DNA of 64,000 nt. Origin: Novipirellula herctigrandis. GTDB taxonomy: Bacteria; Planctomycetota; Planctomycetia; Pirellulales; Pirellulaceae. Location: the NCBI GenBank assembly GCA_007859835.1, contig SJPJ01000001.1:3522794-3586793 (forward strand), read 5' to 3'. Positions 17,680-26,723 of the stretch are shown piece after piece (within the stretch, counting starts at the first letter, position 1; each line of letters opens with the position of its first letter). The notes beneath the pieces were generated by a model that ran no database searches, had not been told where the DNA came from, and saw only the letters and a program-made list of their open reading frames with translations. Position numbers and translations under genes: made by a program.

Positions 17680-19254
17680 TTACTTGGCATACTCCGAAAA
17701 GTCCTTGACCGCTTTGACGGTCGGGAGCTTGTACTCATCATTAAAGAACTCCGGTCCGGCACCGAAGCCTCTTAGGTAGGGGAACCAGCCGCGTCCCGGC
17801 AGAGTACGAACATAGTTAGCTTCCCAGCCTTTGGGCGGCGCGTCGGGGCCGACCAGCATCGTGATGGTACCGTCGTCGTTGGTTCGCAGCCCTTTCGTTC
17901 GGCTACCCACGGTCGCCTTGCCGCCTTCGGTCACCTCGCGGTTATCCAGAATGGTGCGTGTGTCGGAATCGTAGACAACAATGGACCAAAAGAGTTTTGC
18001 AGGTGGATCCTTGGCGATTTGGATGACGTAGTTGTTGCCACCCTTCATGCGTTTGCCGTCGTCATCTTTGAATTTAACGATGTAGGCCTGGGCTTTGTCC
18101 TTGTAAGGCACGGTCATGGCCGGCGAGGTAACACAGGCTTCATAGGTGTATCGTGCCCGAGGATCGAAAGTATCGTAGTGACCGACACGCTGGGTGTATT
18201 TGATACCTTCTCCCCAAGGGCCGCCCAAAACCATCCGCCAGTTGTTTTGGCGAAGCACGCCCTCGATGCGTTCGTTGTACACAAAAGACTTGGCCATCAG
18301 CTCACCAGTCTTGGCCCCGTCCAGGAGGATCTTCTTCTGCCGCTCCGTTGGTTCGAATGGCTTATCCTTTTCGATACCAAGGGTCTTCAGCCAATACATA
18401 AAGTGACGGTCCTGATCGCGGACCGTTTCCTTGTTGATTGCAAGGTGCAAGAGCTTCCAAAACGCCATCCCGCGCGGCTGATAGTTGGGAACGTACTTGT
18501 CTTCGCCTGAAACGATTTTCACGTTTGGTTCGTCGCCGTAACGGTAGAACTTGAGTTTTGCACTCAGAGACTTGACCTCTTCCGGAGTACCGAGCAGCCG
18601 GGCCAGGACAAACGCCTGGTCGGTATCAACCTTGACAATCCGCTGGTTGTTCGCTGGGTAAGGGATTTTGTCCTGCGGGGTATTGGGGCCGACGATCGCG
18701 AAAACGCCACCCTCGCCACTGTTGGGGCCGAAGAGGCCGATATCGCTCGGGCCCTGCTCCCACATATCGGCGATCATCCCAACGGTCACACCCTTCGGAA
18801 TATCCAGGATAACGGCCCCTTCACGCGTGTTTCCGAAGCCCCAAAAATACTCCGTACTTTCGTTTGGAGTCAGAATTCCGCGTCGCTCGTTGTATGTACT
18901 TGCATGGACAATCGTCTGGTAATCGTAGTCTTCCAAGGCATCCACGTAGCCCTGGTGCCATCGCGTCATGGCCACGATTGGCAAACCCCAAAGGTAGAGT
19001 TGTGATGCACGTTGGTGATCGATGATGTCGTAGATTCTGTCCGCCTCACCTTCCTTCGGAAAACTATGATCCAGTTCAAAATCTCCAAAGAAGGTATTCA
19101 CAGTGCCGGTGACCGGCATCTGCTCATGAAATCCAGCTTCTGATTGTTGTTCGAATTCCCCCTCCGAACGCGTCGGAGCCTTCTGTGCGTTTGAAGTCGC
19201 ACAGATTGCCGTGCCGCATAGGAACGCGGTTGCAATGACTAGGATCTTCCTCAT
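17680..19254 (-). CDS. DUF1254/DUF1214 secreted protein, copy 3
   Basis: A 524-residue exported protein, paralogous along its whole length to the one at 10836-12416 (same ASQLYLWGLP, YFWGFGNTREGAV, RMVLGGPWGEGIKYTQR and NDEYKLPTVKAVKDFSEY blocks). ATG 19254 opens a signal peptide ending near TSNAQKAP; the longer frame to 19311 adds a polar leader and is rejected. After the signal it has an extra E/Q-rich insert (SEGEFEQQSEAGFHEQ) missing in copy 2. It is separated from the large arylsulfatase by a REP-like repeat. Confidence 0.88.
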   Translation of the reverse strand: MRKILVIATAFLCGTAICATSNAQKAPTRSEGEFEQQSEAGFHEQMPVTGTVNTFFGDFELDHSFPKEGEADRIYDIIDHQRASQLYLWGLPIVAMTRWHQGYVDALEDYDYQTIVHASTYNERRGILTPNESTEYFWGFGNTREGAVILDIPKGVTVGMIADMWEQGPSDIGLFGPNSGEGGVFAIVGPNTPQDKIPYPANNQRIVKVDTDQAFVLARLLGTPEEVKSLSAKLKFYRYGDEPNVKIVSGEDKYVPNYQPRGMAFWKLLHLAINKETVRDQDRHFMYWLKTLGIEKDKPFEPTERQKKILLDGAKTGELMAKSFVYNERIEGVLRQNNWRMVLGGPWGEGIKYTQRVGHYDTFDPRARYTYEACVTSPAMTVPYKDKAQAYIVKFKDDDGKRMKGGNNYVIQIAKDPPAKLFWSIVVYDSDTRTILDNREVTEGGKATVGSRTKGLRTNDDGTITMLVGPDAPPKGWEANYVRTLPGRGWFPYLRGFGAGPEFFNDEYKLPTVKAVKDFSEYAK

Positions 19255-19377
19255 TCGATTCTCTCTTGTTGATTGGTTTCTTCGAACATCATTTGACTTT
19301 AGGATCATCACCTGGATGTTCCCCGTTTATGGAGCGACAGCATGAGGTAGCCTTCGTTTGCAACCCGATCAGTCCTT

Positions 19378-21129
19378 TTATTTGGCTTGTTGGCCCTGTG
19401 GATCGGGCATTTTGACGAGAATCCAGTTCTCTCTCGTGCCGTTTTGGTAATGGACCAGCGCGCTGGATTGCTTCTCCGTGACGTTGTAGAGCCCCGTTTC
19501 GATCACCACGTCGTCTTGGTCGCCAATGGTGAATGCCAGTCGAGTGGATTCTCGATCCGCTCCGCCTTGTACCGAAAGGTTTTCATTGTTGGTAGTGTTG
19601 GCAAATGATCCGGCGATAATCCCTTCACGGCTGATGGCCAATTGCAAAAACATGGTGGGATCACCCTGATCGGCTTTGCACAGTGCAAAGACACCCAATG
19701 GCAACCACTCCAATTTGTCAGCTTCTTGCGCGTCGACTTTCTGTTGCAATAACTGTTTGCCAGCCGCAGCTAATTGGCGTGCTTGTTCGGAATACTTGTC
19801 ATCGACTTTGACTTGCTTTCCTTCGACGTAAACACCCTGCGACGTGTATTCGTATTGGACCGGTTGGGCATAAGATCCGCTGTATCCACACCACGACGAG
19901 ACTGATGACCAGTTGGCCCAACGGTAAGGTGTCGACACATGCCACCACGACCAGACCGGATGCCGGGTCCACATGTAATGCCACCAGTAGACAAACGGAT
20001 GATTGCGGCTGTAGTACAGATGCTGAATCCGGTCGCGGACATGGACCGCCCGCTCCACTCGTCGACCGATGATCTCCTTATGAACCTCGTCTCGCAGAAT
20101 CTCCTGCCCCAAACTGGGCATGATGGGTTGATTGATAATCGGGCGGTTGCCGATGGGGGGATTGCCCAGAATAGGGCGGTCACCAGGAATCCGATCTCGG
20201 ATCGGCCGATCATCCAGCACTGGCCGATCGGGAAGCTGGCTAGCGACCGGTTTGTTATCCAAAAAGTCGTTGAGTCGATCGCGATCAATGGGTTGGCTCG
20301 GACGCAGGTTATTTCCCGGGAGTGCCGGCCGATCCAAGATCGGTCGATTCGGGAGATTCCCAGCGATGGGACGGTTGTTATCCAACGGTCCGCCCCCACT
20401 GATCGGGCGATCGGCGATGGGACGATCCAGGTTGGGCAGATTGCCGGCAATCGGACGATCCGCGATTGGTCGGTCAAGGCTAGGACGATCCATGATCGGC
20501 CGGTCAGCGATTGGCCGGTCAGCGATCGGCCGGTCAGCGATGGGACGGTCAGCGATGGGACGGTCTGAAATGGGACGGTCAGCGATGGGACGGTCAAAAT
20601 TAGGCAAGTTGTTGATTGGGCTTCCGCCGCCGATCGGACCGCCTCCGCCTCCAAAAATGGGATTGGGCGCCGCAGCGGGTAACGAAGGCTGAGGCCGCGT
20701 GATTGGAAGTGAAGGGCGTACGAGCGGGGCACCACCGCCGATCATGGGGCCTCCGCCGAGGCCACCTCCCCCAAATCCACCACCGCCGAATCCGCCTCCA
20801 CCAATCGCAGGTCTTCCACCACCGAATCCACCTCCACCGAGTCCGCCGCCTAGACCTCCACCACCAAATCCACCACCGCCGAATCCGCCTCCACCAATCG
20901 CAGGTCTTCCACCACCGAATCCACCTCCACCGAATCCGCCGCCTAGACCTCCACCACCAAATCCTCCGCCGCCACCCAGTCCGCCACCGCCGAGTAAGCC
21001 GCCACCACCTAGCCCACCACCTCCCAGCAGGCCACCTCCGCCAAACAGTTGGGCTGTCGCCGGCGTCGTACCAGCGAGTGGTAAGAGGATTGCGATGACG
21101 ATCGTTAAGGCACTGCATTGGCGATTCAT
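19378..21129 (-). CDS. Gly-rich, DRPI-repeat surface protein, copy 1
   Basis: A 583-residue exported protein in three parts. After the signal peptide (to about residue 26) comes a glycine-rich stretch of GGGGLGGG and GGFGGG blocks (about 28-130). Next is a proline-rich region of five-residue repeats, mostly DRPIA/DRPIS (about 175-330). Last is a conserved globular C-terminus with many Trp (HPVWSWWHV and YRWANWSS) and a domain around WLPLGVFALCKADQG. Related planctomycete proteins carry the loose name mu-protocadherin-like cell-surface protein. The start overlaps the stop of the SnoaL-like gene (ATGA). Likely a cell-surface or matrix component. Confidence 0.8.
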   Translation of the reverse strand: MNRQCSALTIVIAILLPLAGTTPATAQLFGGGGLLGGGGLGGGGLLGGGGLGGGGGFGGGGLGGGFGGGGFGGGRPAIGGGGFGGGGFGGGGLGGGLGGGGFGGGRPAIGGGGFGGGGFGGGGLGGGPMIGGGAPLVRPSLPITRPQPSLPAAAPNPIFGGGGGPIGGGSPINNLPNFDRPIADRPISDRPIADRPIADRPIADRPIADRPIMDRPSLDRPIADRPIAGNLPNLDRPIADRPISGGGPLDNNRPIAGNLPNRPILDRPALPGNNLRPSQPIDRDRLNDFLDNKPVASQLPDRPVLDDRPIRDRIPGDRPILGNPPIGNRPIINQPIMPSLGQEILRDEVHKEIIGRRVERAVHVRDRIQHLYYSRNHPFVYWWHYMWTRHPVWSWWHVSTPYRWANWSSVSSWCGYSGSYAQPVQYEYTSQGVYVEGKQVKVDDKYSEQARQLAAAGKQLLQQKVDAQEADKLEWLPLGVFALCKADQGDPTMFLQLAISREGIIAGSFANTTNNENLSVQGGADRESTRLAFTIGDQDDVVIETGLYNVTEKQSSALVHYQNGTRENWILVKMPDPQGQQAK

Positions 21130-22052
21130 GGTGTCTCTCCCTGCTGGCTATTTGGGTTGCTGACCTGATTCGTCGTTTGACGAATTAACGTGACTGGTTT
21201 GGAACCTGGCATTAGCCGCCCACCGAACTGTTGCTCAAGTGATTGAGTTCGCAGATTCCCTTCGGAGTCGATCGACAGACTGCGCTGTTCCGTGGCAGTG
21301 ATACCGCCTGGCAGAACGGCGTCAGCCTTGATCAGCCAACCGTCGCTATCGCGATTCCAAATCGCTTGTTCAAAACCGCCTTGGGAATCGAAGCTCCATG
21401 ATCGAAGGGTCAACGATGCCGGGTCCCATCCGATCATTTCGGTGGCCGTTACGCTTTGGCCGTTCTTGTCTTGCAGCGTGAAGGAACGTTCGATGAACCG
21501 CTTGTCATGTTTCCATGTGGACTTGACGGTCAACGTCGCGTTGTCTGCTTCACATTTCCAGGTGCCCACTAACGATTCCAGTCCCTCCGTGTCGTTGGAC
21601 TCGGTGCCGACGGCCGTCTCTCGGACGCTGTCTCGATACCAAGTCCCTTTCTGCCTCACGTGCACCACGAGGTAGCGGGCATACTCCGCTCCGTAAGTCT
21701 CGGAGGCGAGCCGGGCGGTACCTTCCTCCAAGACCACGTTGTTAGACACCTGCCGAAATCGCTGGTCACCAATTGCAAGTTGAAACTCCTCGTCCGTGCT
21801 CAGGAGTTTTTCGATCGCATTCCGAATTGCTTCTCGGCCCACAATCGGATTCGCCGCGCCGGCGATGCCATATTCACTGGTCTCGGACCAGTGGTTGGCA
21901 CAAGCGGCTACATCGCGTCGATTGAAAGCGCCAACGTACGAAGCGACACGCTGGGCAACTTCCTTCGTCGGGGCCGACGCCTGCTGCGCCATAGCGGTAC
22001 GAGTTAGCGATAGGACCAGGATGGTAAAAAGGAACTGGTTCCATCGTCTCAT
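21126..22052 (-). CDS. Secreted SnoaL-like/DUF4440-type protein, copy 1
   Basis: A 308-residue exported protein (signal to about residue 22, RTAMAQQ). Residues about 30-150 are an NTF2/SnoaL-like cone with VASYVGAFNRRDVAACANHWS. Residues about 165-300 form a lipocalin-like beta domain starting at LVGTWKCEADNATL, similar to DUF1579-type domains. No catalytic pair is obvious; many such proteins bind small ligands. It ends in a four-base overlap with the DRPI-repeat gene, so the two form a translationally coupled cassette that is repeated at 24.3-26.7 kb. Confidence 0.8.
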   Translation of the reverse strand: MRRWNQFLFTILVLSLTRTAMAQQASAPTKEVAQRVASYVGAFNRRDVAACANHWSETSEYGIAGAANPIVGREAIRNAIEKLLSTDEEFQLAIGDQRFRQVSNNVVLEEGTARLASETYGAEYARYLVVHVRQKGTWYRDSVRETAVGTESNDTEGLESLVGTWKCEADNATLTVKSTWKHDKRFIERSFTLQDKNGQSVTATEMIGWDPASLTLRSWSFDSQGGFEQAIWNRDSDGWLIKADAVLPGGITATEQRSLSIDSEGNLRTQSLEQQFGGRLMPGSKPVTLIRQTTNQVSNPNSQQGETP

Positions 22053-22164
22053 GATGTCTCACGCTCGAGCAATTGGAATGATGTGGATCGCTGCGGGACG
22101 CACTCGAAGTAGACGAGTGCGGCCCGCCCGGAAAGTCGACGCAGCGTTCAAAAAAGGTGCGGCG

Positions 22165-23727
22165 TTACTTGTCGCCGGAGCCTTTTTTGATCGCTTCCAT
22201 GACATTATTCAGGTTGAAACTGCCAGGCTTTTGACGCGGTGGATACTCTTTGAAGCTTTCCAGCCATTGACCTACGTAAGCACCCGCGGGTGCGAACGCA
22301 AACATGTGCTCGAACTGCCATTTGCCGTATCCGATCGCTTCCTTGTGAGCACGCTCAAAAGGATCGGTACGCAGGTTTCCAACCATCGGCATCCGCAACT
22401 GCTCAAAGGGAGCCTGCCATACGTGCATACCGTGCGCGTTTTGCCTCAGGAAGGTGATCTTCCAGTCGTTGTAGCGAAGCGCAGCCACTTGACCGTCGTC
22501 CGTCCAGTAGAGGAATTCTTCCCGTGGACTTTTCTTTTCCTCTCCCTTAAGGAACGGCATCAGATTGTATCCGTCTAGATGAACGTTGTAGTCTCGCCCG
22601 ATGGCCTGTCGTCCCTTCAACAGATCTTCTTTGACCGTCGTGTCACCAGCCGCAGCCAGCAGTGTCGGCAGCATGTCCTCGTGGGCACAGATGTCGTTCA
22701 CAACGCTGCCTTCCTCAATAACACCTGGCCAACGGATCGCAGTTGGGACGCGGAATCCACCCTCCCACTGCGTAGCCTTCTCACCAGCAAACATCGTCGA
22801 ACCGCCATCGGGCCAAGTGAAGACTTCCGCACCATTGTCGGTCGAGTACATCACGATGGTATTGTCAGCAATGCCGAGCTCGTCAAGCTTGTCGAGCAAC
22901 TGGCCAACCATTCCATCGTGTTCCACCATCCCGTCGGCGTAAACGCCGTAACCGGTTTTGCCTTCCGATTCGGGTTTGAGATGTGTCCAGACGTGCATCC
23001 GCGTGCTGTTCCACCAGCAGAAGAATGGCTTATCCGCTTTGTCGGCACGATCCATAAAATCCAACGCCGCGTTGGTGACTTCTTCGTCGACCGTCTCCAT
23101 ACGTTTCTTTGTCAGTGGTCCCGTGTCCTCGATCTTGCCGTCAGCCGACGACTTGATCACACCGCGCGGACCAAATCGCTTCTTGAAGTCTGCGTCCTTC
23201 GGGTAATCAGGAAGCTCTGGCTCCTCTTCCGCGTTTAAGTGGTAGAGGTTACCGAGAAACTCGTCGAATCCGTGGTTAGTAGGCAGCATTTCGTCACGGT
23301 CGCCCAAATGGTTCTTACCAAACTGACCTGTCATATAACCTTGCTCTTTCAGCAATCCGGCAATGGTCGGGTCCTCCTTCTGCATGCCCTCGGCTGCACC
23401 GGGTAGTCCCACTTTGGTCAATCCGGTCCGCATCGGCGACTGGCCGGTGATGAAGGCGGCGCGTCCGGCGGTACAACTTTGCTGGCCATACCAATCCGTG
23501 AATAGGGCGCCTTGCCGCGCGATGCGATCGATGTTGGGCGTCTTGTAACCCATCATGCCCCTGTTGTACGCGCTTACATTGAACTGGCCGATATCATCAC
23601 CCCAGATGACGAGAATGTTCGGCTTCTTTTGTTGTGCCAATGCAATCTCGGAGGTCGCGGCCACTAGGCCAAAAGTGATCATCGTCGCCAGTGCAGCTAA
23701 GCAGCCGCGATGTTTTAAAGTCAACAT
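22165..23727 (-). CDS. Sulfatase with CTAGR active-site motif
   Basis: A 520-residue exported sulfatase. ATG 23727 opens the signal peptide (to about residue 32, EIALAQQ). DD at 44-45 are metal ligands. The modification site is Cys85 in SCTAGRAAFITG, so alanine stands where most family members have proline; CxAxR is a known variant. Another ligand set is STDNGAEVFTWPDGG. It lies between the two DRPI/SnoaL cassettes on the same strand, without overlap. The C-terminus is RxxG-rich and hydrophilic. Substrate cannot be read from sequence. Confidence 0.9.
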   Translation of the reverse strand: MLTLKHRGCLAALATMITFGLVAATSEIALAQQKKPNILVIWGDDIGQFNVSAYNRGMMGYKTPNIDRIARQGALFTDWYGQQSCTAGRAAFITGQSPMRTGLTKVGLPGAAEGMQKEDPTIAGLLKEQGYMTGQFGKNHLGDRDEMLPTNHGFDEFLGNLYHLNAEEEPELPDYPKDADFKKRFGPRGVIKSSADGKIEDTGPLTKKRMETVDEEVTNAALDFMDRADKADKPFFCWWNSTRMHVWTHLKPESEGKTGYGVYADGMVEHDGMVGQLLDKLDELGIADNTIVMYSTDNGAEVFTWPDGGSTMFAGEKATQWEGGFRVPTAIRWPGVIEEGSVVNDICAHEDMLPTLLAAAGDTTVKEDLLKGRQAIGRDYNVHLDGYNLMPFLKGEEKKSPREEFLYWTDDGQVAALRYNDWKITFLRQNAHGMHVWQAPFEQLRMPMVGNLRTDPFERAHKEAIGYGKWQFEHMFAFAPAGAYVGQWLESFKEYPPRQKPGSFNLNNVMEAIKKGSGDK

Positions 23728-23864
23728 GTGTGCTCTTTTCAATTGGAGTAACGAAGTAAACATAGTTGTATCAGATCGAGGTCCCTCTCCTGGTGTGCTA
23801 GACGATCTTCCCTGCAATAATTTGAAATTCCAAAGTACCATCACCAACGGTCACTTACTGTAGA

Positions 23865-24278
23865 CTAGTCGCCACGACAGGCAACTTGTTTCAGCAACAA
23901 CATCTTTGCTGTCTCGAGGTGTTCGTGTTCCATTCGCTGAACTTTGAAGTCAAGTGTTTCGTTTTGCCACAGCGCCATCGCCTTGCAGCCATCATGATCC
24001 TGGATTTCGAACAGCACGCAAACCCTGCCGTATTCCCTGACTTGGCTGTCAACCACAACGGCAACAGCGCTGTGCGACATGACACTGGAATTGCCGGCCA
24101 CCTTGATGTGAAGCACCTGGCCCGAGGAAACGATCTCTACAACCGAGTTGGCACCGATCGTGCAGGCTGCTGACGTCTCGTTCTCAATTGTCGGTAGGAA
24201 GCTGACCATGGTTCGCTCGTAAGAATAGGAGTACTTCGGTGATTGTATTCCGGTGTCAAGGATTGATTGTGCCTGCAC
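23865..24278 (-). CDS. SpoIIAA-like (STAS-related) protein, possibly truncated
   Basis: Up to 137 residues from a GTG at 24278, or 114 from ATG 24209. The stretch VLHIKVAGNSSVMSH, then YGRVCVLFEIQDHDGCKAMALWQN, follows the pattern of the SpoIIAA-like (DUF3478) domain, which has a beta strand, then VLFEI/LDDFxGW, then ALWxD. The protein stops soon after that, where the normal domain continues with another strand and helix, so it may be a broken copy. It lies 137 bases from the sulfatase start and 19 bases from the next DRPI gene. Treat as tentative. Confidence 0.45.
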   Translation of the reverse strand: MQAQSILDTGIQSPKYSYSYERTMVSFLPTIENETSAACTIGANSVVEIVSSGQVLHIKVAGNSSVMSHSAVAVVVDSQVREYGRVCVLFEIQDHDGCKAMALWQNETLDFKVQRMEHEHLETAKMLLLKQVACRGD

Positions 24279-24297
24279 CTGGCTTGACTGACGGTTG

Positions 24298-25788
24298 TTA
24301 TTTACCTTGGGGATCGGGCATCTTGACCAACAGCCAGTTCTCTCGCGTGCCGTCCTGGTAATGAACCATCGCGCCGGACTGCGACTCTGTAACGTTGTAG
24401 AGTCCCGTTTCGATCACGATGTCTTGCTGATCGCCGATGGTAACGGCCAATCTCGCCGATTCGCGGTCGGCTCCACCCTGCACTGATAAGTTTTCATTGT
24501 TGGACGTGTTGGCGAATGAGCCGCCGACAATGCCTTCCCGGCTGATCGCCAGTTGCAAGAACATGGTTGGATCCCCGCTCTCGGATTTGCACAGTGCAAA
24601 CACGCCCAGCGGCAACCATTCAAGACTGTCGGCCTCCTGCGCATCGACCTTCTGTTGGAGAAGCTGTGCACCAGCGGCTGCCAGCTCACGCGCTTGCCTG
24701 GAATAGTCTTCGTCGACAACAACTTCTTTTTCATTCGCGTAAACGCCTTGGGCGGTGTACTCATATCTCACAGGTTGGGTATAAGCCGCGCTGTATCCGC
24801 ACCAGGAATAGACGGATGACCAATTGGCCCAGCGATAGGGCGCCGTCACTCGCCACCACGACCAAACCGGATGGTGGGTCCACATGTGGTGCTGCCAATA
24901 CATGAAGGGATGATTCCCGCGGTAGTACAAATCGCGGACGCGATCGCGAACCTCCACCGCTCGCTCGACTCGGCGAGCAACGATTTCCTTCCGCAGCTCG
25001 TCGCGAATAATCTGGCCGCCGAAGGTGGGCACAATCGGTTTGTCGATGATCGGACGGTCACCGAGAATCGGGCGGTTTCCGAGAATAGGCTGTTCTCCGC
25101 GGATTGGTTTGGCGCCCAAAATTGGCCGATCTCCGAGCAGGGGACGGTCGCCAATGATGGGCCGATCTGCCGGAGCAGCTGGCAACCGGCCAGCATCAGG
25201 CCGATTGGGATTAAGAAAATCGTTGAGCCGATCACGATCCACCGGCTGGCTGGGGCGGACATTACCGGGCAGGGCAGGTCGATTCATGCTGGGAAGATTG
25301 CCGACGATGGGGCGATCCCCCAAGGACGGTCGATTGCCTCCGGGAAAAGTAGCGCCTCCGGGCGGATTGACGATGGGCTGATTGACGATGGGCTGATTGA
25401 CGATGGGCTGATTGACGATGGGCCGATTGACGATGGGCGGATTAGCAATCGGGCGATCACCCAAGGCTGGCTGAGAGACGCTTGGCAGCGAACCGATCGA
25501 TGGTCCACCTCCCAGGATCGGACGCGAACCAGCTCCGAGATTTGGCGCCGCGGGCCTTGGTAAATTAGACGCAATCGGTCGATTGATGATCGGTGCGGAA
25601 GGACGCATGATCGGCGCGCCTCCAAAACCACCGCCACCAAAACCGCCTCCGATACCGCCGCCTCCACCAAGTCCGCCACCACCGAGCAATCCACCGCCGC
25701 CGAACAACTGAGCTGGGCAGGGAGTCGCGAACGTGGCCCACGAACCAAGAGTGATCAGTAGAGCGGCGATCGAATAATTCGGTTTCAT
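24298..25788 (-). CDS. Gly-rich, DRPI/NQPIV-repeat surface protein, copy 2
   Basis: A 496-residue paralogue of the protein at 19378-21129. ATG 25788 starts the signal peptide (to about residue 25, PCPAQ). The glycine-rich part is shorter (about 40 residues). The repeat region uses NQPIVNQPIV units coded by 15-base direct repeats near 25378-25440, beside DRPI units. The Trp-rich C-terminal domain is nearly the same as in copy 1, including YRWANWSSVYSWCGYS, WLPLGVFALCKSESG and GGADRES. So the globular end is conserved while the repeats turn over quickly. It lies 31 bases after the second SnoaL-like gene. Confidence 0.8.
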   Translation of the reverse strand: MKPNYSIAALLITLGSWATFATPCPAQLFGGGGLLGGGGLGGGGGIGGGFGGGGFGGAPIMRPSAPIINRPIASNLPRPAAPNLGAGSRPILGGGPSIGSLPSVSQPALGDRPIANPPIVNRPIVNQPIVNQPIVNQPIVNPPGGATFPGGNRPSLGDRPIVGNLPSMNRPALPGNVRPSQPVDRDRLNDFLNPNRPDAGRLPAAPADRPIIGDRPLLGDRPILGAKPIRGEQPILGNRPILGDRPIIDKPIVPTFGGQIIRDELRKEIVARRVERAVEVRDRVRDLYYRGNHPFMYWQHHMWTHHPVWSWWRVTAPYRWANWSSVYSWCGYSAAYTQPVRYEYTAQGVYANEKEVVVDEDYSRQARELAAAGAQLLQQKVDAQEADSLEWLPLGVFALCKSESGDPTMFLQLAISREGIVGGSFANTSNNENLSVQGGADRESARLAVTIGDQQDIVIETGLYNVTESQSGAMVHYQDGTRENWLLVKMPDPQGK

Positions 25789-25819
25789 CGAAGTCTGTCC
25801 TCGTTGTTGTTCCAGGTGG

Positions 25820-26713
25820 TTACTTCGCGATGCGGCGAACGAGCGACACTTTCCCAGGCAAAGGGAGCAATCGCCCCTGGACCTGTTGCTCAACCACTTC
25901 ACTCGTAAGCTTCCCGTCGGTCTCGGGAGTCAGCACGCGCTGTTCGGACCCAACGCTGCCGTCGGGAAGCACCGCACGGACTTTGACCCGCCAACGATTG
26001 CCGACTCGGTGCCATACGCCCTGTTCAAAAGCACCTTGCGAATCGAAGCTCCAGGAGCGAATCACACCGGCCGACGGATCCCAGCCGATGATTTGTCTAC
26101 CGTTCAGCTCATTGCCATTGCCACCGCGAACGGTGAACGATCGCGAGATGAACCTTTGGTTGTTGATCCACTGGCCGTGAATTTCCGTCGAGCCCCCCGC
26201 GTTTTCGTACGTCCAGTCGCCGATCAACCACTCCAGTTCTCGCAGCTTCGATTCAGCGACGGAAGTTACAACCGCCACCTCGTGTACGCTGTCGCGGTAC
26301 CACTTCTGGCCTTGCTGAACGTGGACAACCAAGTACTGCGCCCGTTCCAATCCATGGCTCTCCGAAACCAACGTCGCCGTTCCCTCTTCAAGAACGGCGT
26401 CCTGCGTGACTTTTCGGAACCGTTGCTCCGTAACGCTCAACTCGAATTTCTCATCTGTTTTCAGCAGCGTTTCGAGGGCTTCACGAATGGCGGTGCGTCC
26501 CTGAATTCGCTGCGAGGAACCCGGCACAATGTACTCAGCGGTTTCGGAAAAGTGTTCGGCACAAGCATCCAGGTCGCGACGGTTGAAAGCTTCTAAGTAG
26601 GATGCAACACGCCCCGAAACTGACGCGATCTCCCTGTCCGGCGCCTGGGCTGATGCCAAACCGGGAATCGCGAACAACAAAAGGAGGCAGTTGATGAATG
26701 TTGGGTTTCTCAT
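25820..26713 (-). CDS. Secreted SnoaL-like/DUF4440-type protein, copy 2
   Basis: A 297-residue exported paralogue of the protein at 21126-22052, with the same layout: signal peptide to about residue 22 (GLASAQ), SnoaL-like domain with VASYLEAFNRRDLDACAEHFS, then the beta domain beginning LEWLIGDWTYENAGGS and containing GWDPSAGVIRSWSFDSQGAF. It precedes the second DRPI-repeat gene, so the whole two-gene unit is duplicated. The upstream neighbour in the reading direction is the degenerate receiver gene, only 10 bases away. Confidence 0.8.
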   Translation of the reverse strand: MRNPTFINCLLLLFAIPGLASAQAPDREIASVSGRVASYLEAFNRRDLDACAEHFSETAEYIVPGSSQRIQGRTAIREALETLLKTDEKFELSVTEQRFRKVTQDAVLEEGTATLVSESHGLERAQYLVVHVQQGQKWYRDSVHEVAVVTSVAESKLRELEWLIGDWTYENAGGSTEIHGQWINNQRFISRSFTVRGGNGNELNGRQIIGWDPSAGVIRSWSFDSQGAFEQGVWHRVGNRWRVKVRAVLPDGSVGSEQRVLTPETDGKLTSEVVEQQVQGRLLPLPGKVSLVRRIAK

Positions 26714-26723
26714 GTTGCGTTGT

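Noticed and set aside
20455-20605. CRISPR-like direct repeats
   Set aside because: 15-base period equals five codons in a long coding frame with protein-level repeat DRPI.
20699-21163. Plus-strand proline-rich frame (PPPPNPPPP) opposite the Gly-rich gene
   Set aside because: It is the complement of the GGxGG codons of the surface protein and has no signal or homology.
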